This document shows, piece by piece, positions 8,701-17,865 of a DNA stretch of 64,000 nt (position 1 is its first letter; each line of letters starts with the position of its first letter). Made by a program: the position numbers and the translations under genes. Below the pieces are notes generated by a model. That model was not told the origin of the DNA, did no database searches, and saw nothing but the letters and a program-made list of their open reading frames with translations. Source of the DNA: B1 sp034439755 (GTDB lineage: Bacteria > Bacteroidota > Bacteroidia > UKL13-3); assembly GCA_034439755.1 (NCBI GenBank), contig JAWXAZ010000031.1, forward strand, positions 1 through 64,000, read 5' to 3'.

Positions 8701-8785
8701 TGTACTAATATTTTGTTATTTAGGCATTTAGCCTAGTAAAATGATCAAATAACTTTGGGCAATTTAATAATTACAATTGGTATTA
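8698..8785. repeat. dispersed intergenic repeat, copy A
   Basis: These 88 bases align without gaps to 30261-30348 at about 90% identity (roughly nine mismatches by eye). The shared block starts CATTGTACTA and ends TAATTACAATTGGTATTA. The right edge encodes the last codons and stop of miaA, and the left edge contains the start codon of the small membrane protein gene. Confidence 0.8.
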
Positions 8786-9717
8786 ATTCCTTCAAAACTT
8801 GCAAGCATGGGCATCAATAAATCAATTTCACTTGGATTAGAAATCCAATGAATTTTGAGTCCAGATTTTTCCATTTTTCTAAAATACGTCATTTGCCTTT
8901 TGCTAAATTGTTGAATGGCTATTCCCAAATGTGTAACCATTTCGGTTTTACTAATTTGGCCTTCAAGGAATGTCACTACCCATTTATATTCTAAGCCAAA
9001 AAAGCTCAGTCTTTCCTTAGTTACGCCCTTTTCTAAGAGGTCTTCAACTTCGGTAATGAGTCCTTCTTTTATTCTTGAATGAAGTCGGTCAATAATCCTA
9101 TTTCTCCTAAGCTCAAGAGGAGGGTTAAGGCCTATAATAAATGGGCGAATGGGCTTAGAGATGGGCAAAGCAAATTCTGGATTTGTAAGCAAGTAATCTA
9201 GTATTTCGATGGCCCTAATGGCACGTTTTTTTGTGGCTAAATCTGCTATTTCTTTATACGGGTGTATATCCATCAATTGAAATTGATGTTGCAATGCTAA
9301 TAGACTCAATTCTTCAAGTGCGCCTCTTTTTTCCTTGTTAGAAGGAATCGAAGTATACTCAAAGTCTTGGATAACTGCCTCCAAATATAGACCACTTCCT
9401 CCTGCTAAAATGGGTGTTTTTCCTATGCATTGGATTGAACCGAAAGCCTTCTTAAAATCTTGTTGAAATTGATAAATATGGTAGTCTTCCCAAGGTTCAA
9501 CAAGGTCTATCATGTGATAAATAATGGGCCGATTTTGGTGGGTATATTCTGCCAAATCTTTCCCCGTTCCAATATCCATGCCTTTAAATACCATTCTCGA
9601 ATCTACGCTAATAATTTGGCCATGTAGCTTGTACGCAAGTTGCACAGCCAACTTGGTTTTTCCACTGGCGGTAGGACCAATTACAGCGATTGAATCGTAT
9701 GATTTAATGTTGCTCAT
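8764..9717 (-). CDS. miaA: tRNA dimethylallyltransferase
   Basis: A 317-residue enzyme that transfers a dimethylallyl group to A37 of tRNAs reading UNN codons. It has the P-loop GPTASGKTKLA (14-24), the substrate-binding SVDSRMVFKGMDIGTGK and the GGSGLYLEAVI segment. RFxxLGLE-like YKWVV and a QFSKRQMTYFRK motif bind the tRNA. The length is normal. The final residues (INTNCNY) are encoded by dispersed repeat copy A, so the C terminus may have been remodelled when that repeat arose. The start overlaps the stop of the upstream GNAT-like gene by 14 bases. Confidence 0.93.
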   Translation of the reverse strand: MSNIKSYDSIAVIGPTASGKTKLAVQLAYKLHGQIISVDSRMVFKGMDIGTGKDLAEYTHQNRPIIYHMIDLVEPWEDYHIYQFQQDFKKAFGSIQCIGKTPILAGGSGLYLEAVIQDFEYTSIPSNKEKRGALEELSLLALQHQFQLMDIHPYKEIADLATKKRAIRAIEILDYLLTNPEFALPISKPIRPFIIGLNPPLELRRNRIIDRLHSRIKEGLITEVEDLLEKGVTKERLSFFGLEYKWVVTFLEGQISKTEMVTHLGIAIQQFSKRQMTYFRKMEKSGLKIHWISNPSEIDLLMPMLASFEGINTNCNY

Positions 9718-10543
9718 TATACCTTAAATCTAAAATCATTTTTAAGCTTCCAGCGTTCTGAACCGAAATTAATCCTTTTGAAAGAGGATTGTATTTAAAT
9801 CTCTGATGGGTGTTTGGATTCACTTGAAACAATTGGGCTGTTGTTTTTTCTATTTCTTTAAATCCCATTTTTTTAAATGCATTTCCCATGCCCCAATCTA
9901 AATCAATATAGGTCATTAAATGCACCACATTTTTCTCTAAAATAAAATTTTTAATGAGTTTTTGAAGTCCGCCTACAACCGTAAAATATTTTTTGTTGGC
10001 AAATCCAATCAATTCATAAGAATGGTAATAAACATCAGAATCTACCATAACCCTGGCTTTACTAAATGTGGCTACTGCAACTAATTCATTTTTTAAAAAT
10101 AGTCCATATTTAAATCCAGCTTGGGTTGAACCAATTAGGTGATTTTCTGCCATAAATTTATCGCAATCGCCCTTGTCTATTCTTTTAAGGAGGCAAGTTC
10201 TTGCAGAAATTTTCTTGTTTAGGCTTAAAAGGCTGTGTATTCTGCTTTTGATAATTTCATTCTTTAAATGCCATTGGTCTTCATATATCCAAACAAAATT
10301 GCAATCCAAAAAAGGGTTTTGGAAAAAGGTTTTTTCTGTATTTAACTGATATTCATAGGTGTATAGGCAGAATATTAATTTGAGGTCGATTAATTTATAC
10401 AGGCAAGGAAAACTCGATAGAATTTCTATTTTTTGAGGATAAACTCCTGTTAAATAATTGTGTAAATCAGATTCAAATGAGCTTGTCACCTTGCGAAGAA
10501 ATAAAAAAAACATGAAAATTAAACGAAATTCGTTTATTTGCAA
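9704..10543 (-). CDS. GNAT-fold-like protein of unknown function
   Basis: A 279-residue protein I cannot assign firmly. The central part (about 125-235) reads CDKFMAENHLIG, then GLFLKNELVAVATFSKAR, YELIGFANKKYFTVVGGLQKLIK and later DLDWGMGNAFKKMGF. Some phage- and homing-enzyme-associated proteins have a similar acetyltransferase-like layout. The N-terminal 110 residues carry no motif I know. The first ATG may not be the true start; Met11 (at 10513) is an alternative and would widen the 21-base gap to the divergent sensor kinase. Overlap with miaA suggests they are co-transcribed. Confidence 0.5.
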   Translation of the reverse strand: MQINEFRLIFMFFLFLRKVTSSFESDLHNYLTGVYPQKIEILSSFPCLYKLIDLKLIFCLYTYEYQLNTEKTFFQNPFLDCNFVWIYEDQWHLKNEIIKSRIHSLLSLNKKISARTCLLKRIDKGDCDKFMAENHLIGSTQAGFKYGLFLKNELVAVATFSKARVMVDSDVYYHSYELIGFANKKYFTVVGGLQKLIKNFILEKNVVHLMTYIDLDWGMGNAFKKMGFKEIEKTTAQLFQVNPNTHQRFKYNPLSKGLISVQNAGSLKMILDLRYNEQH

Positions 10544-10564
10544 AATAATCTTACCCTTTGAGAA

Positions 10565-12535
10565 GTGCGAATTTTAATACACAAATATATATTTTTCCTT
10601 TTTCTATTCACCCTCTTGCAGCAGTTTGCAATTGCGCTCCCCAAAATAGAGTTTAGCAAGTCGCCTATCTTTTTATTGGATAAAGAAGGGTGGGTTTTTT
10701 ATCACGAAAAAACCTACGAAGACCTTGTTAATAATCCTTCTCTAGAAGGGAAGCCTATTATTGTTCCTGGTAATTGGGATGGACTAGGATATCCAAGTAA
10801 AAGCTATGGCACTTATACCTATAAGTTTACGCATGATTTGTCTAAGGAGGATATAGTAACCTTAAAATTAATGACTGTTGGTTGCAGTTACGATTTGTTT
10901 GTGAATGGAGTTAAGTTAAAGTCGGTTGGGGTTTTTGGCAGAAACGAATATGAATCGAAACCAGATTTTTTGCCCTATAGAATAAATTTTTCTTTAGAAC
11001 AAGATACCGTTGAAATAGCCATTCAAGTTTCTAATTTCAGTTATAGAGAAGGCGGATTGTGGTTCTCTCCTTCAATAGGTAGCCCAAATGTAATGGATCA
11101 GAATTTTATAAAAGTAATATTCCTCGATTCCTTTTTAATAGGTTCTTTATTTGTGTTGTTCTGCTATTTTATTGCCTTTTATTATATTAAAACGGAGGAC
11201 AAAACATCCTTGTATTTTGCCTTATTGTGTTTATTCGCCGGATTAAGAATTGGTTCAACCGGAGATATTTTAATTAAACAATTGTCTAACAATTTTCCTT
11301 GGGAAGTACTTGTAAAAACTGAATACATTTCTTTGGCTTTAATGCTTTTGTTTGGTATTTATTATTTAAGCAATTTATTCCCTAAGGATGTTAATCAAAA
11401 AGCATTAAAAATAATTACTTTTATTCAATTGATTTTCGGCACACTTTTCTTGGTGGCACCCGTGTATTATAGTTCCTATTTTATTCCTTATTATCTAATT
11501 GTTTGTGGATTAATGCTTATTTATTTACTTAACCTAGTGGTAAAGGTGATGTTAATGAGAAGGGATTTTGCAAATTTGGTAGGTGGAGCCGTTTTAGGTG
11601 TTTCAATTGCTGGTACCAATGATATTTTGTATAGTCAGGCCATAATTAAATCTTACTATTTGATGCCAGCGGCAATTTTCCTTTTTGCCATAATTCAAGC
11701 TTTTGTTTTGACTAGGTTGTTTTCGAATGCATTTTTGGAGGTAGAAAATTTGTCAAATAAACTAAAGCACATAAATAAAAACCAAAAGGATATAATTTTA
11801 GAGCGAACGTCTTTGTTAAATAGCCAGGCGCAAGAGTTGCAAAAAAGCAATCAGATTAAAGATAAAGTGTTTTCAATTATTTCGCACGATTTAAGAGCGC
11901 CAATAAAATCGTTAAGTACGGTTTTAACTTGGGTTGCCGACGATGATTTAACTTACGATGAGTTAAAGAAGTCTTTGTCTGGAATAAGCAAAAATGTTGA
12001 TACCCTAAATTTAACCTTAGAAAACTTGTTGCAATGGTCGCGCAGTCAATTAAATGGTTTAAACCCCGAGCCAGAATTAATAGATGTGAGGCGACCAATA
12101 CAAGAGTTGATGGACTTGTTTAAATTGCAATTAGCAGAAAAATCGCTTCATTTTAAATTCACTTTTACAGAAAGGCATGCTGTTTATATAGACAAACATC
12201 AACTAAACTTGTTGCTAAGAAATTTAGTGAGCAATGCCATCAAATTTTCTAAGAGAGGAGGAATTATTGAAATTACGGTACAAAATTACGAAGGAGATAA
12301 AACGCTAATTGAAATAATAGATGAAGGTGTGGGTATGAATGAGGATGCAATTTCAAAAGTATTTTCTCCTACAGAACATTATACAACTTATGGAACCAAC
12401 AATGAAAAAGGCACAGGTTTAGGGTTGCTTTTATGCAAAGAATATGTTGAGAAAAGTGGGGGTACAATTTGGATTGATAGTAAAGTAGGTGAGGGTTGTA
12501 AAATTTCTTTTACACTGCCCAATCACAATAATTAA
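10565..12535 (+). CDS. 7TM sensor histidine kinase (7TMR-DISM type)
   Basis: A 656-residue membrane kinase. A signal-like segment is followed by an extracytoplasmic jelly-roll-like domain (about 30-175, with VPGNWDGLGYPSKSYGTYTY, the pattern of carbohydrate-binding 7TMR-DISM ectodomains). Seven hydrophobic helices follow (about 180-390), then a short coiled coil. The HisKA box is FSIISHDLRAPIKS with phospho-acceptor His441. The HATPase domain has NLVSNAIKF, DEGVGM and GTGLGLLLCKEYV. The start is GTG. No response regulator is adjacent, so it is an orphan kinase. It probably senses an external small molecule or glycan; the signal is unknown. Confidence 0.85.
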   Translation: MRILIHKYIFFLFLFTLLQQFAIALPKIEFSKSPIFLLDKEGWVFYHEKTYEDLVNNPSLEGKPIIVPGNWDGLGYPSKSYGTYTYKFTHDLSKEDIVTLKLMTVGCSYDLFVNGVKLKSVGVFGRNEYESKPDFLPYRINFSLEQDTVEIAIQVSNFSYREGGLWFSPSIGSPNVMDQNFIKVIFLDSFLIGSLFVLFCYFIAFYYIKTEDKTSLYFALLCLFAGLRIGSTGDILIKQLSNNFPWEVLVKTEYISLALMLLFGIYYLSNLFPKDVNQKALKIITFIQLIFGTLFLVAPVYYSSYFIPYYLIVCGLMLIYLLNLVVKVMLMRRDFANLVGGAVLGVSIAGTNDILYSQAIIKSYYLMPAAIFLFAIIQAFVLTRLFSNAFLEVENLSNKLKHINKNQKDIILERTSLLNSQAQELQKSNQIKDKVFSIISHDLRAPIKSLSTVLTWVADDDLTYDELKKSLSGISKNVDTLNLTLENLLQWSRSQLNGLNPEPELIDVRRPIQELMDLFKLQLAEKSLHFKFTFTERHAVYIDKHQLNLLLRNLVSNAIKFSKRGGIIEITVQNYEGDKTLIEIIDEGVGMNEDAISKVFSPTEHYTTYGTNNEKGTGLGLLLCKEYVEKSGGTIWIDSKVGEGCKISFTLPNHNN

Positions 12536-12537
12536 TA

Positions 12538-13797
12538 TTAGCCAACCACCATTTGTAGGGTGTTTTTAGTCTTTTGTTCAATAAGAATTGGTTTACCATT
12601 TATTAACTCAAGTAAATTTTCTTCCGAATAATTTGTAATAGTTAGCAACTCTAATCCTTCATTGATATCCAATGAATAGTTAGGCTCAAGGGCCGCTTTA
12701 AGTTTATTTATTTTCTCAGATTCATTGTCTACGCATACGCTAAAACTAATAGCCGAGTTCTGCATAAGATTTATTTTGACTTTATGTAAGGCAAAAGCAT
12801 TAAAAATCTTACTTAGATTATCCTCTACAATAAATGAAAAATCTTTGCTGCATATCGAAATCAAAAGTTGGTTTCCCTTTGATATAATGGTAGGTAAAAC
12901 ATTGTTTTTTTGCACACTATTTCCCACTATGGTACCTTCAGATTTTGGGTCTAAAAAGGACTTTACATACAAGGGAATTTGTTTGCTTTGTAAAGGCTGA
13001 ATTGTTTTTGGATGAATAACAGTAGCACCATAATAAGCCATCTCAATGGCCATAGGATAACTTATGGCATCTATTTTAATGGCATTCGGAAACTTCTTTG
13101 GATCGGCATTCATTACGCCTGCAACATCCTTCCAAATGGTAACACTCTCGGCATCTAAACCATAAGCAAATATGGCGGCCGAATAATCTGAGCCTTCTCT
13201 GCCCAAGGTAACCGTATAGTTCTCCTTATTTCTTCCAATAAATCCTTGAGTTACCACCATTTGCTTTTTAACAATTGGCTTTAATTTTTTAGAGATTAAG
13301 TTTGAAGTGATTTCCCAATCAACTTTAGCTTCGCGGTAATTGTTGTCGGTGCTAATGAAATTCTGAGAATCCATCCACCTGTTTTTTATATTCGATTCGT
13401 TTAAATATGCACTTAGAATTCTGGAAGAAAACATCTCTCCATAGCTCACAATTTGATCATAAACTTTATCGAAATTTTCATCGGGCACACCTTCTAACTC
13501 ACATTCCAACTCAATAAATAAATTCTCAATATCATCGTAGGTATGCGATTGACTATCGATTAATAAGCCTTTTATAATGTTGTGGTGAAAGGATTTTACT
13601 TCCTTGTAAAACGAGTTTAATCCAGTTTTTTGCTCGTAAAATGCCTTAGCCAACAACTCCAAAGAATTGGTCGATTTGCCCATTGCGCTAACCACCACCA
13701 GCACTTCCTCGCCGCCAAATTGTTTAAGCACCTCGCCCACATTTTTTACAGCTTCCGCATTTTTTACAGATGCACCACCAAACTTAAATACTTTCAT
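12538..13797 (-). CDS. lysC: aspartate kinase
   Basis: A 419-residue monofunctional aspartokinase, making aspartyl phosphate for lysine, threonine and methionine. It begins MKVFKFGGASV, the nucleotide-binding signature with KFGG. It keeps VTLGREGSDYSAA and the AYYGATVIHPKTIQP segment. The C-terminal 110 residues form an ACT-type regulatory region, so feedback inhibition is likely. No homoserine dehydrogenase domain is fused, unlike ThrA-type enzymes. It converges on the sensor kinase with two bases between stops, leaving no separate terminator. Confidence 0.92.
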   Translation of the reverse strand: MKVFKFGGASVKNAEAVKNVGEVLKQFGGEEVLVVVSAMGKSTNSLELLAKAFYEQKTGLNSFYKEVKSFHHNIIKGLLIDSQSHTYDDIENLFIELECELEGVPDENFDKVYDQIVSYGEMFSSRILSAYLNESNIKNRWMDSQNFISTDNNYREAKVDWEITSNLISKKLKPIVKKQMVVTQGFIGRNKENYTVTLGREGSDYSAAIFAYGLDAESVTIWKDVAGVMNADPKKFPNAIKIDAISYPMAIEMAYYGATVIHPKTIQPLQSKQIPLYVKSFLDPKSEGTIVGNSVQKNNVLPTIISKGNQLLISICSKDFSFIVEDNLSKIFNAFALHKVKINLMQNSAISFSVCVDNESEKINKLKAALEPNYSLDINEGLELLTITNYSEENLLELINGKPILIEQKTKNTLQMVVG

Positions 13798-13983
13798 ATC
13801 GCAATATCATTGGTTTGCGAAGATAAAGCGCATTGACACAATTTTAAAAGTAAATTTCGTTTGCAGTTGTTCTCAATTTAGAAAATTTGCATTGCTTTCT
13901 CCCTATTTTCTGTAAATATCTAATCCTAATCTAAGTCCTAAATTAGCTATTCTTAAAATAATCGCATTTTCGGTCTGAACCAA

Positions 13984-14015
13984 TTTGTATAAATTGCCGA
14001 ATAATCATAGGTTTG
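13984..14015 (+). promoter_or_regulatory. fbp promoter
   Basis: TTTG (13984-13987), 20 bases, then TAGGTTTG (14008-14015) fits the Bacteroidota TTTG-N19-TAnnTTTG promoter. It points to an ATG at 14033 with a leader of about 13 bases. The -33 element overlaps a copy of the TTCGGTCTGAACC motif (13969-13981) region. Confidence 0.6.
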
Positions 14016-14032
14016 CGCTAAATTATAAGTTT

Positions 14033-15028
14033 ATGTCAATTACTACACTCGGTCAATTTATCATTGAAAAACAACATGAATTTCCACTTGCTAAAGGCGA
14101 ATTTTCACGCCTATTAAGAGACATTGGAATTGCTGCAAAAATAATTAGCAGAGAAGTAAATAAGGCTGGTTTAACCCAAATTCTAGGCGAATATGGTTCT
14201 GTAAATGTGCAAGGTGAGGATGTTAAAAAACTTGATATAATTGGGAATGAGACTTTCATTTGGGCCCTAGAAAAAGGAGGAGAAGTTTGTGTAATGGCCA
14301 GTGAAGAAAACGACGACATTATTCCATTACAAGGTGCTTACTCAAAAAATGGAAAATATGTAATTTGTATCGATCCATTAGATGGTTCAAGCAATATAGA
14401 TGTGAACGTTTCTATTGGTACCATTTTCTCAGTTTACCGCAGGGTTTCCGAACTTGGTTCAGAGCCAAATGTAAAGGATGTATTGCAAGCTGGTAATAAA
14501 TTAGTGGCTGCTGGGTATGTGGTTTATGGAACTTCAACCATGATGGTGTTTAGCTCTGGTAGCGGTGTAAACGGATTTACACTCGATCCAAGTATTGGTG
14601 AGTTTTGTTTAAGTCACCCCGATATTAAAACGCCTGCTGATGGCAAAGTGTATTCCATTAACGAAGGAAATGCGGGCGAATTTCCGCAAGGAGTAAGCAA
14701 TTATTTAAATTGGGTTAAGGAGACAGATATAGCCAGCAACCGTCCGTATACTGCTAGGTATATTGGTTCTATGGTGGCCGACTTTCACCGCAATTTATTA
14801 AAAGGAGGGGTATTTATTTACCCGCCAACTACAAAAGCGCCAAACGGAAAATTGCGCCTTATGTTCGAATGTATCCCAATGTCTTACATAGCAGAGCAAG
14901 CTGGAGGCACCGCCACCACTGGTACCATGCGTGTTTTAGATGTTGAACCAACAGAAATTCACCAACGTGTGCCGGTTATCATGGGTTCAAAAAACATGGT
15001 AGATAAGGTGGTAGAATTTATGAAATAA
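14033..15028 (+). CDS. fbp: class 1 fructose-1,6-bisphosphatase
   Basis: A 331-residue gluconeogenic phosphatase converting fructose 1,6-bisphosphate to fructose 6-phosphate. The metal-binding active site reads CIDPLDGSSNIDVN. Other class 1 landmarks are EENDDIIP (catalytic loop), YVVYGTSTMMVF, the YIGSMVADFHRNLLKGGVF substrate motif and GKLRLMFECIPMSYIAEQAGG. An open frame continues upstream to a TTG at 13985, but that lies inside the promoter. ATG 14033 gives the usual N terminus (SITTLGQFI), so I chose it. A strong terminator follows the stop. It is monocistronic. Confidence 0.95.
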   Translation: MSITTLGQFIIEKQHEFPLAKGEFSRLLRDIGIAAKIISREVNKAGLTQILGEYGSVNVQGEDVKKLDIIGNETFIWALEKGGEVCVMASEENDDIIPLQGAYSKNGKYVICIDPLDGSSNIDVNVSIGTIFSVYRRVSELGSEPNVKDVLQAGNKLVAAGYVVYGTSTMMVFSSGSGVNGFTLDPSIGEFCLSHPDIKTPADGKVYSINEGNAGEFPQGVSNYLNWVKETDIASNRPYTARYIGSMVADFHRNLLKGGVFIYPPTTKAPNGKLRLMFECIPMSYIAEQAGGTATTGTMRVLDVEPTEIHQRVPVIMGSKNMVDKVVEFMK

Positions 15029-15042
15029 ACTATTTTGGTTCG

Positions 15043-15088
15043 AACCATCTAATGGAAAAAAACGGTGTTTTTTTTCCATTAGATGGTT
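15043..15088 (+). terminator. fbp intrinsic terminator
   Basis: AACCATCTAATGGAAAAAAA pairs with the T-run and CCATTAGATGGTT across a small CGGTG loop, a stem of about 18-20 bp just after fbp. It directly follows the palindrome TGGTTCGAACCA (15036-15047). Confidence 0.8.
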
Positions 15089-15102
15089 TTGGAAATACCT
15101 TG

Positions 15103-15382
15103 ATTTTATTTGACTCATTGCCGAAATCTTTGGGCTCAAAGCAAAAAATACACTGTTCATCTTTGGACCAGTTGGGGATGCAGCTCCTTTTACTTCAACC
15201 ATAATACTACAGGCAAGACTTAATCCATTGCGACAATTTGCGCATAATTGGATCCTTTGGCAATTGCGGTAAACTTTAAACATTAAGTTATAAACACCAG
15301 GTGTTGTGGTGCATTGGTAGATGCCATCCATTCGGGCAATAGTTGCTGCCTGAACCGAATTAATTTCAAAAAAATAAATCAA
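15103..15382 (-). pseudogene. remnant of the N-terminal domain of a large secreted adhesin-like protein
   Basis: The minus-strand frame reads ARMDGIYQCTTTPGVY, then FKVYRNCQRIQLCANC and SLACSIMVEVKG. This closely resembles the mature N terminus of large Bacteroidota surface proteins with gliding-motility-type C-terminal domains (a GGxIYYxC....Y...LKVYRDC pattern). The frame then runs into the fbp terminator, where similarity ends. There is no signal peptide, and the rest of what would be a very long gene is absent. I read it as a decayed fragment, not an expressed gene. The continuing frame to 14987 is chance coding through the terminator and fbp. Confidence 0.55.
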
Positions 15383-15419
15383 TTCCTGCCAAAAGAATCT
15401 TAATACCTACTTAATAATT

Positions 15420-16580
15420 TTATAGCGTTCCGCGCCTTGCTTGCTCGGCTTCTATCGATTCAAACAGGGCTTGAAAGTTGCCCTTGCCAAAACTCTTTGC
15501 ACCTTTACGTTGTATAATTTCAAAGAATAGGGTAGGCCTGTCTTCAACAGGTTTGGTGAAGATTTGAAGCAAGTATCCTTCTTCGTCTCTATCTACCATT
15601 ATTCCCCATTTTTTCAATTCTTCTAAGTCTTCTTCTATAATGCCAACCCTATCTTTTACCGTGTCGTAATATGACCCTGGAACATATAAGAATTCTACCC
15701 CACGCTTGCGCATCTCACTAATCGTAAATATAATGTCGTTGGTGGCAACTGCTATATGCTGGCACCCCGCACCTTTATAAAAGTCTAAATATTCCTCCAC
15801 CTGCGATTTCTTTTTACCTACCGCTGGTTCATTTATTGGGAACTTAATATACCCATTTCCATTGCTCATAACCTTGCTCATTAAGGCTGTATATTCGGTA
15901 GAAATATCCTTGTCGTCAAAGGTAACTAAATTGGCAAATCCCATTACCGTGCCATAAAAATCTGACCAAGTATTCATAGCCCCCATTTCTACATTTCCCA
16001 CCATATGGTCTATATAACGCAAGCCAGTATCCCCAGGTTGGTAGCCCGTTTCCAGCTTTTCATAACCGGGTAAAAACAATCCTTTATAATTTTTTCTTTC
16101 AACAAATATGTGAACCGTATCGCCATAGGTATGAATGCCGCTCATTCTCACTTCTCCATCTTTGTCCTGAACCAATTTTGGTTCCATAAAAGGTTTTGCC
16201 CCTCTAGCAACAGTTTGTTTATAAGCATCAAATGCATCATCTACCCATAAGGCAATAACCCTTACGCCATCGCCGTGTAAGCGCAAGTGTGCCGCCATGT
16301 CGCTCTCTGGATCAAAAGGAGTAGTTAATACCAACCTAATTTTCCCTTGTTGCAATACATAAGAGGTTCTATCTCTTAAGCCCGTTTCTAATCCTGCATA
16401 AGCCAAGTCCTGAAACCCAAATGCTGTTTTGTAATAATGTGCCGCTTGCTTCGCATTTCCAACATACAATTCCACATAATCTGTTCCATTAATTGGCAGA
16501 AAATCTTGGGCCTTATCAAATATTTTGTCGCCAGAATATGTGAAGTTTTTTACTTCCGTTAAATTGGGGGTACTTTCCAT
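15420..16580 (-). CDS. hppD: 4-hydroxyphenylpyruvate dioxygenase
   Basis: A 386-residue Fe(II) dioxygenase converting 4-hydroxyphenylpyruvate to homogentisate in tyrosine degradation. Two vicinal-oxygen-chelate halves are visible. The iron ligands are the His in YIDHMVGNV, the His in GCQHIAVATNDI and the Glu in LFFEIIQRKG. Length and the C-terminal GKGNFQALFESIE helix are normal. It lies 37 bases downstream of the homogentisate dioxygenase gene on the same strand, so the two consecutive steps are co-expressed. The later genes (fumarylacetoacetase, isomerase) are not in this window. Confidence 0.95.
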   Translation of the reverse strand: MESTPNLTEVKNFTYSGDKIFDKAQDFLPINGTDYVELYVGNAKQAAHYYKTAFGFQDLAYAGLETGLRDRTSYVLQQGKIRLVLTTPFDPESDMAAHLRLHGDGVRVIALWVDDAFDAYKQTVARGAKPFMEPKLVQDKDGEVRMSGIHTYGDTVHIFVERKNYKGLFLPGYEKLETGYQPGDTGLRYIDHMVGNVEMGAMNTWSDFYGTVMGFANLVTFDDKDISTEYTALMSKVMSNGNGYIKFPINEPAVGKKKSQVEEYLDFYKGAGCQHIAVATNDIIFTISEMRKRGVEFLYVPGSYYDTVKDRVGIIEEDLEELKKWGIMVDRDEEGYLLQIFTKPVEDRPTLFFEIIQRKGAKSFGKGNFQALFESIEAEQARRGTL

Positions 16581-16617
16581 TTTATTCAGTTTTATTGTTA
16601 ATTAATAATTGTATTAC

Positions 16618-17775
16618 TTAGCTCATCCAGCTTTGATAATAATCCTCAAACTCATATTTCATGGCTTCCTTGGTTATTTTAACCGGATTAAAAGGATCTA
16701 TCATGACGGCCAATTCGTTGGTTGCCTTTTTGCCAATGCTTCTCTCAATTGCACCAGGGTGTGGCCCGTGTGGCAAGCCTCCGGGGTGTAGGGTAATCTG
16801 ACCTTTTTTAATGTTATTTCTGCTCATAAAATCGCCATCAACATAATAGAGTAACTCGTCGCTATCTATATTGCTGTGGTGGTAAGGAGCAGGTATGGCA
16901 TCTGGATGGTAATCATACATGCGCGGTACAAATGAACAAATAACAAAATTGCGTCCTTGGAAGGTTTGATGAATAGGAGGTGGCATGTGAATGCGGCCAG
17001 TCAAAGGCTCAAAATTTAAGATCGAAAATCCATAAGGATAGCAACATCCATCCCAACCTATCACATCAAAAGGATGGTTCTCGTAAACATAAGGATAAAT
17101 CAATCCACGCTTCTTTATTTGAATCAAAAAATCGCCTTGCTCATCTATCGTTTCTAGGTTCTTAGGTAATTTTAAATCTCTTTCACAAAAGGGCGAAGTC
17201 TCAAGAAATTGGCCATATTTGTTTCTATACCTTTCGGGTGTTTCTATGGCACCAAAAGACTCAACTATCAGCAGTTTATTATCGGCATCATTAAAATGAA
17301 TTTGATAGACTGTTCCTCTTGGGATAATTAAATAATCGCCGTATTCAAAATCAATATGGCCATACATGGTTTTTAAAACGCCTGTACCTTTATGCACAAA
17401 AATCATCTCATCGGCATCGGCATTTTTGAAAAAATATTCCGTTAAGCTCTTTGTTGGCGCAGCCATGCCAATGGTCATGTCGTCGTTTACAAATAAGGTC
17501 TTCCTGCTTTGAATATAATCTGCATTCGGTTCTACATCATAACCCATATAACTCCTCGCTTGCAGGTTATCTTCAATGGCTATTTCTGGTCTAACCGAAT
17601 AGGGTTTTCCATGATCCTTTACCATCGTTGGTGGATACAAATGATATACCAAAGAAGAGGTTCCCGCAAAACCTTCCGTACCAAATAACTCCTCATGGTA
17701 CAAGTTCCCGTTGGCATTGCGAAATACAATGTGGCGTTTATGAGGAATAATTCCTGCTTGTTGATATATGGGCAT
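16618..17775 (-). CDS. hmgA: homogentisate 1,2-dioxygenase
   Basis: A 385-residue cupin-type ring-cleaving dioxygenase turning homogentisate into maleylacetoacetate. The short bacterial form is recognisable by PIHQTFQGRNFVICSFVPR, YHHSNIDSDELLYYVDGDF and ITLHPGGLPHGPHPGA, which hold the His and Glu iron ligands. The N-terminal cupin (GYDVEPNADY, FVHKGTGVL) is complete. It is the first gene of a two-gene operon with hppD. A promoter is expected in 17776-17865; no operator stands out there. Confidence 0.92.
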   Translation of the reverse strand: MPIYQQAGIIPHKRHIVFRNANGNLYHEELFGTEGFAGTSSLVYHLYPPTMVKDHGKPYSVRPEIAIEDNLQARSYMGYDVEPNADYIQSRKTLFVNDDMTIGMAAPTKSLTEYFFKNADADEMIFVHKGTGVLKTMYGHIDFEYGDYLIIPRGTVYQIHFNDADNKLLIVESFGAIETPERYRNKYGQFLETSPFCERDLKLPKNLETIDEQGDFLIQIKKRGLIYPYVYENHPFDVIGWDGCCYPYGFSILNFEPLTGRIHMPPPIHQTFQGRNFVICSFVPRMYDYHPDAIPAPYHHSNIDSDELLYYVDGDFMSRNNIKKGQITLHPGGLPHGPHPGAIERSIGKKATNELAVMIDPFNPVKITKEAMKYEFEDYYQSWMS

Positions 17776-17865
17776 AGCTTGTAAATTTAATTTTCACAAA
17801 ACTATCCACATAAGCAGCTCATCGAAATGACCTTGGTCAGGTTTTTATATGATTTTTTATCTATT

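Noticed and set aside
10508..10564. Promoter for the 7TM kinase in the divergent gap
   Set aside because: TTTG and TTTG-containing boxes exist but at an 11-base spacing; no confident promoter could be called.
13985..14032. 16-residue N-terminal extension of fructose-bisphosphatase from a TTG
   Set aside because: It overlaps a good promoter and gives residues unlike the family; ATG 14033 fits better.
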